The notes: generated by a model not told the origin, from the sequence alone. A DNA stretch of 64,000 nucleotides from Malania oleifera (GCF_029873635.1 NC_080428.1:67451601-67515600), one strand, 5' to 3'. Numbered from the stretch's first letter, positions 11,631 to 23,845 are shown. Made by a program: numbers and translations.

Positions 11631-14177
11631 GTTTGGTTGATATCTTTGTTTGAGCGCTTAAATTGAATACATCTTGTGATACAAAGATTGTAGTGTTCAC
11701 ACTCTCACGCACTGATTACAACAATAGTAAATCTATTTGAGAGTAGACATCTTAAACCACACTGAGCTTACATATTATATCATATTGTGGTGTATGTGAT
11801 ATTGCGCGTATCTGGGTACACATCTGCTTTACTTGAAAGCTTATTCATTGTACCATTTGATTGTATTTTAAATATTGTTGTATTTCCAGGCACGGGCCTG
11901 AAGAGGGAGACTAGCCCTAGAATAGTCTCGGATTGGCTTAGACCCGGTTAGGAAAGTTAGGTGCATCGTCATGTTAAGGCGTGTAGGTTGAGGTCAGCCC
12001 CGCTAATTGACCTGGTTAAGGTTGAGGTCAGCCCTGTGTTAATTTGACCTGGTTGTAAATGGTGACGCTCCACCCTTAAGTGAGCCTTTAGTGGAATCCT
12101 CGGGCTTGCGAGCTAGAGGCAGGGACGTAGGCACAGTTGGCCGAACCCCGATAACATATCGTGTGTTCATTTACATTTCAGCACTTTATATTTACCACAC
12201 ATGTATGTTATGGGTGAATGATGTGTATAACTTAATTTCCACATTATATTTATCTACACATTTGGAATTGAATATACTGACCCTAGGTTGTGTATATACT
12301 GCTGCTTATCTAGTTTAACCTAGGTGATAAATTTTAAATTCCAATTCACCCCCCCCCCCCCTCTCTTGGGAATATACCAATTCTAACAATCGTACTATAA
12401 ACATAAACTGTAAATGATGTAACTGTAATATATACATATCTTAAGTTGTAACTGACTTCATATGAAAATATCTACTTTTAAACATACTATATCATAATGA
12501 ATTTTCTTATCTTAAAAATCATTTGTAAAATCTGTATTTTACTGAAATTATACCCTAGATGTAAATCTGTGTATCATGACTCCACCCCTCGTGATCTGGG
12601 TTGTGCGGCTCGTAGGCTGGACGTAACGCTGGCTGGTCTACTAGGTTAATTCAAACATAACATAACTATGCACAATTGCCCACCCAACCTAGCTTGCCCA
12701 GCCTACTACACCGACAGCCTCTAGGGGTCAGTAACACAATGAGTATCCTACTACACTGCCTACACTTCCTAACTAATCGGCCACCAACCCACACTTGCTG
12801 AACAATGTGGTTGCACTGCCAGCTATACCCAATCTAGTCCGCCCAGCCTACTACACCAAAACCCTTTAGGGGTCAGCACTCAGTGGGTATCCTACTACAC
12901 CGATCTGATTAGCTAGCTACGGTACCGTGCTCTTATTATACGTAACCATCCAAGTTCTATTACTAGATAATACATTTCACATTATATGTTTTTGTTTGTA
13001 AATAATATTTTCATATTTTTGTAATAAAATCTAACTTTTACATATTTCTGAATAAAAACTATCATTTCATGTTTTCTGAATAAATCATCATAATAAACTA
13101 ATCACAGCATCTGCATCAGCTATTATATCTCGGCATCTACGCTGGCTAGCATATCTCGGCATCTGTGTTGGCTATCATATCACATTATACTGGAAACATC
13201 TTTAACATCTATACTGTCTACGATCATCTAAAAATTACCAAAAAACCATACATTTTCTTTGAAATAATAACATTTCTAACATACTGATATTACATTAAAT
13301 TTGTACTCATGCCACACGAGTGAGTACTAATCTGTATTATACTATAATATGTTATAAAACTTGTTTCCTTTGTTTAACACCGGTATTCCCAAAAATACAT
13401 TAATCATCAGTATTCCCAAAAATACATTAATTCATAAATAAATTTTTGAAAATACCTAACTTAATCTATTCCCTTACCTGATTCTTGCGAAGCCTGTTAA
13501 AAGCCCTGAATCACGCCTACGACATTCCAAACTCCAAACCCTGAAACCACATTCACCCCAGTTCACTCAACTCAGTATATTAACATCTAACATATTTTCT
13601 GGGTTCCGAAATTCCAAATAAGCATATAAACCCTAAAATTACTTACTTACCCTGATTTTGGGATGGTGCCCAAGGTACTCAAATCCACATTCTGCTCCTG
13701 CTAAGTTGTAGAGAATCTCCCTATGATCATTTTGGTAACTTCCGATCGTCAAAACGAGGAGAAATGGGGCCGGATCGAAGGAGAGAAGGAGGAGAAACCA
13801 AAGTTAGAGAGAGAAATTGAGAGAGAAACTGAAAACCCTCGCTGAAAATCCAATTTATGCAAATATATATATATATATATATATATGCTGCTTGCCACGT
13901 GGCCTCGTCAGCGAGACACGTGTATTCGTCGACGAGTCACAGAAGAGTGTTTGTCGACAAAGATAATGAATTCGTCGACGAACCCTTAATGACCTGAATT
14001 CCCCGCTCTCGATATCTTCTCATCGACGAACACATGTCCTTCATTGATGAGATCTAGAAGGATGTTCATCAACGAGAACCCTGGGTTCGTCGACAAACTC
14101 CTGCTGACGCTCCTCAATAAAATTCATTTTCCTTCTTTTCTTTTCCTTTATTATTCATTGCTATTATTTTTCCAAGT

Positions 14178-14598
14178 CTATATATATATTTGAAAACACT
14201 TATTCTCTTTCCAAAACATGCTTTGGTTCAATAAATTTCTCTGTTTACATCAATTTACATAACCAACAGTACAATGAACTCCTTATTTCCTCCCAACGTT
14301 TTACTGCGCGCAATAAATAATATAACATCCTCCTCATTTCCTGCCAACTAATATTGCAAATTAACTACACAACAATATAACGACCTTCTCATTTCCTGTT
14401 AATGTTATACTTCACGTAAAGAACAATATAACGACCTCCTCATTTCCTAGCAACGTTATACCTCACGTAATATACAATATAACGACCTCCTCATTTCCTA
14501 CCAATGTTATATTGCAACCTTTTTCAACACTTCTAGAAAACTAGTATAAAAACACAACTCTGTATATATTCATAACTCGGTATAAAATCCATACGTCA
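14178..14598. repeat. LTR debris with 55-60 bp minisatellite
   Basis: The segment 'CAATATAACGACCTCCTCATTTCCT' with a following 'CAACGTTATAC' recurs four to five times between about 14280 and 14520, at roughly 57 bp spacing. Similar text lies singly in the solo LTR 7819-9992 (8875-8950), so this is expanded LTR sequence. It joins gag sequence abruptly near 14590, with no target-site repeat I can see, so the junction is a rearrangement. Confidence 0.55.
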
Positions 14599-14991
14599 TT
14601 GCCACCAGTACCAGTCTCTGGTCCTCTAGCAACTTATCACTTCGCACCATCTCTTGGCCTCTCCAGTCAACTTAAATGTGGCATAAAGCACCTTTTTCTC
14701 ATTAGTGCATCGCAGTACAGCCAAGATCTTTTTAATTTCCCGAATCCAATTCTCCGCAAGAATTGGGTCGATACTTCCCGCGAAGGTAGGAGGCTTCAGA
14801 TGAGTAAACTGGTCAATAGAACCTCCCAACTCAGCAGTGGGATGATCCTGCCCCTGAGAACTTCGCATAACCTCAGCCATAAGCTGTTAGGAAAAATCGC
14901 GAAGCGCAGTTGTAGAATCACTGCCACCCTCATAGGCAGCCCCCTCACTGCTGCTCCCTCTGGCGATAGTGTTACTGTCCCTAGGATCCAT
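14599..14991 (-). pseudogene. gag: Ty3/gypsy gag N-terminal fragment
   Basis: Starting from an ATG at 14991, the minus strand encodes a gag start (MDPRDSN...), then one in-frame stop before QLMAEV, then the conserved plant gypsy gag core: an FTHLKPPTFAG segment, DPILAENWI, and ATFKLTGEAKRW. Gag forms the capsid of virus-like particles in the cytoplasm. The matching region of gypsy-2a (from 41080) has the same order, which supports the identity. The fragment stops near 14600 inside the capsid domain, where LTR debris begins. It belongs to the reverse element whose PBS is at 15385-15396 and whose LTR is 15399-30648. Everything downstream of gag is lost. Confidence 0.85.
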
Positions 14992-15384
14992 CCTATTGAT
15001 AGAACCAAAACGAATTTAGAATTCTAATATCCTTACATATCTAGTGCAATTATAACACTAAAATGCTCACTCTAAATAAATTCCAAATACTAGCCTAAAT
15101 CTTCTCCCTTAGTTCATGACATACTCTGCCAATTTCATATTTCCATCATAGTTTTCAAGTTCCTGCCCTTCCGCTTGGAAACAAAACAATCAATGGATTG
15201 TAGTGGTTTTCTGAGCCCATCGACTGATCCAGAAAAACACAGAAGTCCATCAAGGAATTTCTGCCTCCAGGATTACGAAGCAAAACTCAACATTCCTATT
15301 CTACCCATTCCTATCCTCGTCCCTAATTTGAACCTATACTATAGTAAAACCATCTGACCTAGTTTGCAGAATCTAGCAACCTAA
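14992..15384 (-). mobile_element. Untranslated leader of the reverse gypsy element
   Basis: This non-coding piece lies between the PBS and the gag start. Its length (about 390 bp) matches the leaders of gypsy-1 (about 310 bp) and gypsy-2a (about 375 bp). No other feature is seen. Confidence 0.6.
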
Positions 15385-15396
15385 GCTCCGATACCA
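15385..15396 (-). other. Primer-binding site, initiator tRNA-Met type
   Basis: The minus strand reads TGGTATCGGAGC, one base away from the tRNA-Met PBS. It is two bases from the LTR end at 15399. Confidence 0.75.
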
Positions 15397-15715
15397 CCTA
15401 TAACGACTCGACAATTTAACCTACTACAAATATAGAAATACTCTTTGATACCACATATATTATTTCTATTGCAACCTGCCTTAACCAGGAAATCCCGGGT
15501 GCACCTGTCATTCTCGAATTAAAACCATACAGCGGAAGATGCTAAAACATCAAAACACTTTACCAAAGTTCTAGTTGTTCCCAAATACATACATACCACT
15601 ACCTTTCTATATAATACCACCCATCAAAACAACAAAATGTAACTGCTGGCGACTCACCAGCTCTGTCTATCACCCCCAAAATTCTAATCTCTACCCCGTA
15701 GCAGCTAGACACAGT

Positions 15716-16049
15716 TGTAACGCCCCAACTTGGGTCTACTAGGGAGCACTGCGTCCCTCCTCCTTCACTTGAACCAAACAACAGGGGGCGAGCCTTATCG
15801 GACTAATGACTGGCCCTACAGACCAACACGTGTCCTTTCAGTGTGTTTTTTTTCCTCACTCACACACTTCCTAAGAAAACTTCCCAAAAGGTCACCCATC
15901 CCAAAATTATTCCAAGTCAAGCACGCTTAACTATAGAGTTCTTATGGGAAGGCTCCTGAAAAGAAAGGTGCACCTTGTTGATATGGGCAGTAACATCTAA
16001 TCCTTTTAAGTTTTTCTTCCACAGGATATCACATTCTCTCCCACTTACA
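15716..16049 (-). mobile_element. Cassandra-type TRIM LTR with 5S rRNA-like domain
   Basis: On the minus strand the element reads TGTAAGTGGGAGAGAATGTG... to ...GGGGCGTTACA, 334 bp, the size known for Cassandra LTRs. Cassandra is a non-coding terminal-repeat retrotransposon in miniature whose LTRs carry 5S rRNA sequence. The 5S-like part is at about 15879-15990. The left flank is ACAGT (15711-15715). The bases right of the LTR (AATGT) do not match it, but ACAGT reappears at 29058-29062, at the far side of the adjoining gypsy LTR. The call rests on my recognition of the 5S domain and on length. No second Cassandra LTR is present. Confidence 0.8.
15879..15990 (-). ncRNA. 5S rRNA-derived Pol III promoter region in Cassandra LTR
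   Basis: The plus strand shows GGTCACCCATCC (15890-15901), the complement of the 5S C box, and CAAGCACGCTTAAC (about 15918-15931), the complement of the 5S A box region. GAGTTCTTATGGGA follows, matching the next 5S stretch with small changes. Order and spacing fit the internal control region of 5S genes. It is a decayed retrotransposon copy and not a functional 5S gene: the first and last thirds of 5S rRNA are not recognisable, and an unrelated A-rich insert replaces part of the middle. Confidence 0.8.
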
Positions 16050-16142
16050 AATGTAACGTCCTCGTTGTGAACCCACATTTCCAAACCCAAGCGAAGTGAA
16101 TCTCATCACACTTCCAACTGGGTAATTGCTCAGATACCATTT
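16050..16142 (-). mobile_element. Short leader and PBS between Cassandra LTR and gypsy LTR
   Basis: On the minus strand, right after the gypsy LTR end, lies TGGTATCTGAGC (16128-16139), one base from the tRNA-Met PBS. It is followed by about 80 non-coding bases ending 'TTCACAACGAGGACGTTACATT' in part, and then the Cassandra LTR. The 'cgaggacgtt' text next to the LTR is what I remember from Cassandra internal domains. So the PBS and leader may belong to Cassandra, with a gypsy LTR in the place of its 5' LTR. Confidence 0.6.
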
Positions 16143-16975
16143 TGTAACCCCCCGAACCTGAAACTAGGGTCCGGAGTGTTATTTTAAATATATCTCTGAT
16201 ACCACCTTGTGATGCCCCGAACCCGCCAAGTGGGGCTCGGGTGCCACATGTTCCATTTACCTGTATCTGATACCCTATTATCTCAATAAAGCAGCGAAAG
16301 TAATAATAATTCCACAATAATATACCAGAGTATCTACAACTATATAATCTCAAAAGGTATTCTCCAAACAACCAGTATTCACAAATATATATATATACAT
16401 CTCAAAACTTAAACAAACCCAAAAATATAACATCCAAAATTTTATACCCTCTCTTTCAAAAATGCTACAATAACCCTGAGCTCTCTAAGCTCGATCATGC
16501 GAAGGTCCTAAAAAAGATAAATTCAACTATCCGGTGAGACACATCTTATTAAGGGAGAAATACATCAAATCAGCATGTAGCAATCATGAGGTTTAAGTAC
16601 AATATATATGTATACTCATTATTTTCAAATAAACCACAATTATGAAATCATTATCTGATCCTACTCAAACGCATGCAATGTACTATACTAACGAGAATTC
16701 CCAAGGATAGGGGTGATTACCCTCCCATACAAGTAGCACTCCTCTGCTCTGATACCAAAAGCAACCTACGATCACAAGTGAAGCATATCAAGGCACTTAC
16801 CTTTCTCAGTAATCCCTCATGTGGAAGATTTATCTCGTACTCACGCATTCATACAAAGGTTTACTGGCAGAAGTTCCCGAGAATAAGGAAGATTACCCAC
16901 CCATATAAGTAGATTCCCTCTACCCTAATATGTTATGCAGCCCTCAACTACATCTGATACCTACCAAGGCACTCG

Positions 16976-17295
16976 TGTGAGACCTGACCCGAGATATGTG
17001 GATTGAATAAATAACAAAGGGGTGAAAAGGTAAATTTTGTAGGCTTCATCAACGAAGCCATTGTTCTCATCGACAAAGGCCCTCGTACTCTTCGTCACTG
17101 AAATTCAGAGCCTCATCGACGTAGAGATACCGAACGTATTGTAAAATATCAAAATAGGGTTCGTCGCTGAAACAGCCAGTTTATCGACGAAATGTGTGGA
17201 TGATTCACCGACGAAAGTGTCCTTTTGTCGACGAGGTTGGCCAAGTAAAAGGGGCTATAAATATCCTCCTTCATTGCTTCATGGCTAAGTAAGCT

Positions 17296-17351
<56 letters not shown>

Positions 17352-18796
17352 GGATTTCAGGCCATCAGTTGCCGGAATCAACGATCTGACGTTACCATGT
17401 GGATCAGGAGGATAAGCTCTACGTTTTTAGCGATCAGAAATTCATTTTGGGGATTTTTGGGTTTTGACCCAAAAACGAGGTAAGGGTCCGATTTCAGTTT
17501 CATTTCTGAATATATGTAGTCGTAAGAATTATAGTGAAGTATAGTTCTTGGATGTTTAGGTTTTGGGAACTCGATTGGTAGTTTTGGAGCTGTAGAGTTC
17601 GTATTTTGGCATTCGAGAAAAGGTAAAGGGATTCTATTTATATCAGTTATTTTTTAAATCGGAATCAGTAAACCTGTAGTTTACAATCGTATGTATGTTT
17701 CGGTTACTTATTTGGGAAAATCTATCAGGTGAAAATACAGGATTTTGGGGTTACAATTTTTGAGAAAATTTGGGGTTTCTGGTATCATCTTTATTTCGGT
17801 TGGAAAATCATATGTGGTATAAAATAGTAGTAATGAGATGATCGTACCTATATTTGTATTAAACTGTATTTCTCGAATTGGAAGCGATATGATTTGTTGT
17901 ATACTCAAATAAGTGTGGAATGAAATGTTGTATGTAAAATGTTTCAGGGTTTTATAAAACAGCTAGGGGCGGCTAATTACCGTACACTGATGAGTATAGG
18001 AACATGAGTTCCAAAATTGTTCCAGGTTTTTTAAATCATCTAGGAGCGGCTAATTACCGTAAGTTGATGCCATGTCTAGGCTAATTATCGTGGGTGAGAG
18101 TGTTTGGCTCTATATCCAAGGGTGTGAAATATCACATGTTTGTTCCGGCTAGTCACCGATGGGTGTGAGTGGACATCCTATTAGCATGATATCGCTGTGA
18201 GGCTTCGATTATTGTAGGGTATCAGTTGCTTGAGTGTGACGACACTGACCGTATGTTTGGTATCGTATGTACTGGGACTGAATTGTGAAAATACTAGAAC
18301 TGTATCGTGTTATGTTTTATGTTAAAATAACACTTGTATGCCACACACTGATATAACCTGTTTTCTTCCTTACTGAGAGGTGTCTCGCCCCGATTATACA
18401 AATGTTTTTCAGGTCCTTCGGGTAACCGAAACTAGCATCCTAGTGTCCGTAAGCTTGGGTGTCGGTTAGTTACGTTAAGTACTTGTGTAAGTACGGGTTT
18501 TGTAACTGGCTTATCATTGTTGGGTTTTGTAGACACCCAGAGTATGTACTGTATTTGGAAACATATATTCTAGTTATGTATAGACTCTGGTATGGTATGA
18601 TGTATGTATTAAAAGAACATTTTTGCTGCGTATTTGATGAGTATGGATATGTATGTAAATGTGTATAAGGTGTACATGTACCCCACGGGGTCGGACCCTC
18701 ATTCAGTATAGTATCATGTATGTTTTAAATGATACAGGGACAGGTCAGGTTACTAAATTCACACTTGGGGCTCACTTGCGAGTTCGGGGCGTGACA
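16976..18796 (+). repeat. Gypsy-1 5' LTR
   Basis: TGTGAGACC... to ...GGGCGTGACA. Order: CGTCGACGA palindrome array (17045-17240), TATAAATA (17256-17263), CT microsatellite (17300-17351), a duplicated 'ggggcggctaattaccgt' segment (near 17970 and 18045), the conserved 'TTACTGAGAGGTGTCTCGCCCC' block (18369-18391), and a 'tggggctcacttgcgagttcggggcgtgaca' end. U3 therefore ends near 17290, and transcription should start in or near the CT tract. Confidence 0.9.
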
Positions 18797-18799
18797 GCT

Positions 18800-18811
18800 T
18801 GGTATCAAAGC
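18800..18811 (+). other. Gypsy-1 primer-binding site
   Basis: TGGTATCAAAGC, one base from the tRNA-Met PBS, three bases after the LTR end. Confidence 0.85.
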
Positions 18812-19124
18812 TAACTAGGTTGTTAGGTCTTGTAGACTTGGTTAGGCGTAGTTATGTGTACATACCGGAGTAGAGGATGTAGGAAATGGGAAGAGTAGGT
18901 CGAGGGATTTTTTTGTTGCTAGACAGGGACTCATTGACGGTGTTTTTTGTTTTTCCCGGAATGACGATTTCAGTAAAATCACGGTAAACCACTAATGGAT
19001 TTGTGTCGGTGTGGTAGGACAAACCTGGACTCGTGAGATTTGTAGTTAACATGATTAGATTTCAATGATTGTGTTAACTGTGTATGATATAGGAATTTTA
19101 ATCGATTCCTATTCTATTTTCATA
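18812..19124 (+). mobile_element. Gypsy-1 untranslated leader
   Basis: Non-coding stretch between PBS and the gag ATG; nothing else is seen in it. Confidence 0.6.
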
Positions 19125-22100
19125 ATGGAGCCCAAGGATAACAACTTGGATAGTGGTTCTGAGGGGACTACAAGTGATGAGTCTCCTGTTGTGCCTCGAG
19201 GTTTGACAAGGCAAGTTATACGGGAGATCAAGCGTAGTGTTAGGAGACGTGAGCACTCTCCTACTGCTACGGGTTGTACCATAGAGAGGTTCACCCGCAT
19301 TCACCCTCTGACGTTTATGGGAGGACCCAATCCGATAGTAGTAGAAAATTAGGTGTAAAAGACCGAGAAGATATTAGAAGTTCTGCACTGCACGGGCCAG
19401 CAGAAGGTTCTCTATTCTACCTTTCAGCTGGCAGGAGAAGCAAAAAGATGGTGGATGGCGGTGAGTCTACTTGAGAAGCAGAGAGTTAGTCAATCTGGTA
19501 TGACTTAGAGCCGCTTCAAGGAGGTATTTTTCGAGAGATACTTCCCAGCTTCCACTCGTGATGCGAAGGCTGATGAGTTCTCGAGCCTGACTCGGGAAAC
19601 CCTGATGGTGCAGAGATATGCTGCCAAATATATTGACCTATCTCGTTTCGCGCCGTACTTGATCTCAAACAAGTATGAGAAAACTTAGAGGTTCGAGAAG
19701 GGTTTGAGGAAGGACATCCACAAGCTTGTGGGTATGCTGCAAATTCAAGAGTTTTCTATTTTGGTGGATAAGACTACCATAGTTGAGACTGACCTCCAGA
19801 GGGATGAGGTGATATAGGAACAGAGGAAGAGGCCAGTATCTTCTGGTTCTTAGACTGGTCCTCGACAGGAATAGTGGAAGAAGAAGAAGAACTATAGTTT
19901 GGATTATCGTCAGAATACCGAACGGCAGAGTTCTGAGGGGGATCCGTCCTCTGCACCATGCGCCAAGTGTCATAAATGGCATGATGGTGAATGCCAGCCA
20001 TTCTGGGGTAACTGCTACAACTATGGCAAACTGGGCCACATATCCCAAAACTGTCAGACACAGAGAAACGATATGCCTGCACAGAGCCAAAACCGTGGGA
20101 GTAATTAAATGCCTCGGGGAAACTATCAAGCAAACACGGCTTCGGCGAGGGTGTATTCCTTTACTCTAGCAAATGCAGAAAACACTGAGAATGTGGTGAC
20201 AGGTACCATGTTATTACTTTCGAATAGAGCTGTTGTTTTATTTGATTCAAAAGCAAACCATTCGTTTATATTTTCTAGTTTTATGAAATTGTGTAGGGTT
20301 GAAACCCAAGTAATGGATGAATGTTTGTCTGTGGCTACACCGACTGGGAGTATAACGATCTGTAGTAAGATGTTAGGAAACTGCCCAGTGGTTATTCAGG
20401 GAAGGTTGCTATCAGGGAACCTAGTAGTGTACGACATGTGCGAATTTGACATCATACTAGGGATGGATTGGTTATTCTCTAGTTATGCAGTTATTGATTG
20501 TCGTAGGAAGGTAGTAGTATTTAGACCTCCTGGGGAGTAGAAGTATGAGTTCGTGGGATCGTGTACGCGTTCGACGCCACAAATTCTATCAGCTATACAG
20601 GCGAGAAGGTTAGTCTTGGAGGGTTGTTATGGGTAACTAGCTTGCGTGAAGGAACCACCTCGGGATGATTTGAAACTTGAAGATATCCAAGTGGTTAATG
20701 AATTTTCGAATGTATTCCCGAAAGTCTTACCCGATTTACCTCTTGATCGGCAGATGGAGTTCGCTATCGAGTTGCTACCAGGTAAGGCACTGATCTCTAA
20801 AACTCCATACCAGATGGCTCCAGCTGAACTTAGAGAGTTGAAGAAGAAATTGTAGGAACTATTGGATAAGGGCTTTATAAGACCTAGTGTTTCGCCCTGA
20901 GGAGCTCTAGTATTGTTCGTAAAGAAGAAGGACGGGTCGATGCGAATGTGCATTGATTATCGTGAGATCAACAAGGTAACAATGAAGAACTGATACCCAT
21001 TGCCTCATATAGATGATCTATTTGACCAGCTGTAGGGAATGTAAGTCTTTTCGAAGATCGATCTACGGTCAGGATATCATCAGGTGAAAGTTAGGATTGA
21101 GGATGTTGCGAAGACTGCTTTCTGAACCAGATACGGTCACTACGAGTTTCTAGTCATGCCGTTTGGGTTGACTAACGCTCCGGCAGTATTTATAAACCTA
21201 ATGAACAGGGTTTTCCATGAATACCTGGATCAATTTGTAGTGGTATTCATCGACGATATTCTGATATAAGTTTGGAAGAACACAAAAATCATCTGAGGTT
21301 GGTACTTGTGGTACTACGGGAGAAGAAGTTGTATGCTAAGCTGAAGAAATGCGAGTTCTGGCTGAATTAGGTCACGTTTCTAGGCTATGTCATGTTGAAG
21401 GGTGGTATCTTAGTTGATCCTGGTAAGATAGAAGCAATGGTTGACTGGGTGAAACCGAAGAGCATGCAGGATGTTTGGAGTTTCCTAGGACTGGCTAGGT
21501 ATTACCAGCGGTTTGTGGAAGGATTCTCAAAGTTATTTGACCTTTTGACACGGTTGACGAGGAAGGGTGTGAGATTTGATTAGATCGATAAGTGTGAGCA
21601 GATTTTCCAGGAATTCAAACACCGACTGGTCACTACTCCAGTTTTAACCATCCTATTTGGGGATGGTGGTTTTGTGATTTACAGCGATGCATCACTGAAG
21701 GGTTGGGATGTGTGCTGATGCAATAGGAGAAAGTAATTGCTTATGCTTCTCAGTAACTCAAAGAGTTCGCGGCAGTAGTATATGCATTGAAGATCTTGAG
21801 ACACTACTTGTACGGTGAACAGAATGAGATCTTCACGGACCATAAGAGCCTCAAATACTTTTTCACACAGAGGGAGTTGAACATGAGGCAAAGGAGGTGG
21901 CTTGAACTGATCAAGGACTACAATTACACCATTAGTTATCACCCGGGGAAAGCTAACATGGTTGTTGACGCATTGAGTCGGAAGTTAGAGCACGTGTCAG
22001 TATCTGCAGTATTAGGTCAGCATTGTATTAGATGGGATCTGGAAATCCTTGGCATGGAGTTGGTGGATGGTAATCATCAGCATTTCATTGCTAGCTTGGT

Positions 22101-23541
22101 GATCCAGCCAACATTACTTGAGAGGATTAAAGCCGCGCAGACTAATGATGCAGAGTTAGTCGAGGTTGTAAAGAAAATTTAGCAACGGTTGGTTATAGGT
22201 TTTAATATCTCTGAAGGAGGTGTGCTGAGGTTTGGGACCAGGCTGTGTGTTCCAAATGACGAGGGGATAAAGAGGACGATCCTGGAGGAGGCGCATCGTT
22301 CTTTGTATACGGTACATCCAGGTAGTACGAAGATGTATCGAGAATTGCACGAATCTTTCTGGTGAAGTGGCATGAAAAGGGAGATTGCTCTATTTGTGGA
22401 GCAATGTCTGACGTGTCAGTAGGTAAAAGCTGAACATCAGAGGCCGGTAGGGCCATTACAGCCATCGAGTATTTCGAAGTGGAAATAGGAGCACATCTCC
22501 ATGGACTTTGTCACCGGGATACCACCAACACTACACGGGCATAATGCCATCTGGGTAATCATGGACAAGTTGACCAAATATATTGACTTTGTACCAATGA
22601 AGGTTAGCTACTCTTTGAGAAGGCTAGCAGATTTGTACATACAAGAGATAATTAGAATGCACGGGGTGCCGGCGTCCATTATTTTAGATCAAGACCCGAG
22701 ATTCACTTCTCGATTCTGGAAGAGCTTACAAGAAGAACTAGGGACGAAGCTTACATTCAGTATAGCGTTCCACCCCTTGACTAATGGACAGTTAGAGAGG
22801 ATGATACAGATCTTGGAGGATATGTTACGGGCTCGTGTGTTAGACTTCGATGGTAGTTGGATTCAGTTTCTACCATTGGTGGAGTTTGCCTATAACAACA
22901 GCTTCTAGGCTAGTATCCATGATGGCACCGTTCGAGGCATTGTATGGTCAGAGGTTTCGGTCTCCCTTGTATTGGGATGAGGTCAGTGAACGGCAGGTAT
23001 TGGGTCTCGAACTCGTACAACAGGCTTCTAAGAATGTCAGATTGATTAGGGATAGGATTAAATTAGCTCAGAGTCAACAGAAGAGTTACGTGGATATTCA
23101 TCGTCGTGAGTTGGAATTCGAGGTTGGGGGTAAGATATTCCTGAGAATCACTCCGATGAATGGGGTGATGAGATTCGGGAAGAAGGATAAGTTGAGCTCG
23201 AGGTATATCAGACCATTCGAGGTACTAAAACGAGTGGGTTCGGTGGCCTACAAGATTGCATTACCCCCAATGCTCTCGAGGATCCATGATGTATTTTACA
23301 TATCCATATTAAGGAGGTATGTACTGGATCCATCCCATGTTATTAGTTACGAGTACTTAGAGATTGGGGAAAGCTTTGGCGTATGAGGAGATACCCCGTT
23401 AGGATTCTGGACTGTAAAGTTCAGAAGTTGCATACCAATGAGATACCGTTAGTGAAGGTACTGTGGCGGAATCACGCGGTTGAGGAAACTTCTGGGGAAT
23501 TAGAGACGGAAATACGCCGTAAATATCCACAGTTGTTTTGA
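19125..23541 (+). pseudogene. gag-pol: Gypsy-1 gag-pol polyprotein, heavily broken
   Basis: The start is the ATG of MEPKDNN at 19125 and the end is the stop after YPQLF at 23541. Domains in order: capsid (about 19270-19800); zinc knuckle (20014-20055), broken because the second Cys is Tyr (CYNYGKLGHISQNC); protease near 20244 with DSKA in place of DSGA; reverse transcriptase (about 20640-21290) with FIDD at the active site; RNase H with FTDHKSL (about 21833); integrase (about 22250-22910) with the DFVTG aspartate, the second aspartate in LDQDPRF and the glutamate in GQLER; then a chromodomain-like end (VLWRNHAVEE). About two dozen in-frame stops, mostly TAG, and frameshifts near 21275 and 21710 break it. 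The order RT-RH-IN identifies Ty3/gypsy. Confidence 0.92.
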
Positions 23542-23833
23542 GTAGTAGTTTCGATGGCAGGATCGGTATGGGTATGTATGTATGTATGTAATATTTTGTT
23601 GTCGTAGTAATGATGTGTGGTTAGTCTCTGGGAGAGTTTTGTAATATTGGAGCTCCCGAGACAGTGTATGTATGTAACCATGGTATTCCTCCGTCATAAG
23701 TAAGGGTATGTATGTATTTGGGATGGGGCTACTTTGCTAGTGGTCGCTGGCTCTTCCTAGAGTCAGGTATGCATTTGGGTATGTAGATGAGTTGGTAAGT
23801 GAGAGACTACAAATTTGAGGACGAAATTTTGTA

Positions 23834-23845
23834 AGGAGGGGAGGT
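23834..23845 (+). other. Gypsy-1 polypurine tract
   Basis: AGGAGGGGAGGT lies directly before the 3' LTR, after 'gaggacgaaattttgta'. It primes plus-strand synthesis. The same tract precedes the two other 3' LTRs (45703, 48694). Confidence 0.85.

Larger units (their letters stand above)
10013..12388 (+). mobile_element. Solo copia LTR (SIRE/Maximus-like), TSD ATCGT
   Basis: It begins TGTTGACCCTATGGG and ends CCAATTCTAACA, flanked by ATCGT at 10008-10012 and 12389-12393. It is 2376 bp. It has a TATAAATA box at 11059-11066, a 'CCTGAAGAGGGAGACTAGCC..GACGTAGG' stretch near 11900-12130, and a C-rich 'CCCCCCTCTCTTGGGA' segment just before the end, which are features of SIRE-type LTRs. The same family is present at 57796-62040, which starts with almost the same bases. 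The insertion sits 20 bp from the right end of the solo LTR 7819-9992, in the same host LTR. Confidence 0.92.
7413..14177 (-). mobile_element. Reverse gypsy LTR split by two later insertions
   Basis: Pieces 7413-7818, 9993-10012 and 12389 to about 14177 join into one LTR of about 2.2 kb once the two solo LTRs and their repeats are removed. It starts TGTGACGCCC. It has the 'ctcagtaagg' block at 7767-7790, the 'gtgatctgggttgtgcggctcgtag' block near 12590, GA-rich 5' leader text near 13790-13850, and a CGTCGACGA palindrome array at 13905-14100. The expected TGTA.. end on the right is missing, so the right border is approximate. GTGTG at its left edge lies in a microsatellite and gives no usable target-site repeat. 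Confidence 0.7.

Noticed and set aside
15879-15990. A functional 5S rRNA gene
   Set aside because: The 5' and 3' thirds of 5S rRNA are missing and it sits inside an LTR with TG..CA ends.
15716-16049. Cassandra LTR as a simple solo LTR
   Set aside because: Its direct flanks (ACAGT and AATGT) match at only three of five bases, while ACAGT matches perfectly at 29058-29062.
19665-20133. Minus-strand frames of 154 and 119 codons
   Set aside because: They are antisense to gypsy-1 gag and lack any known motif.
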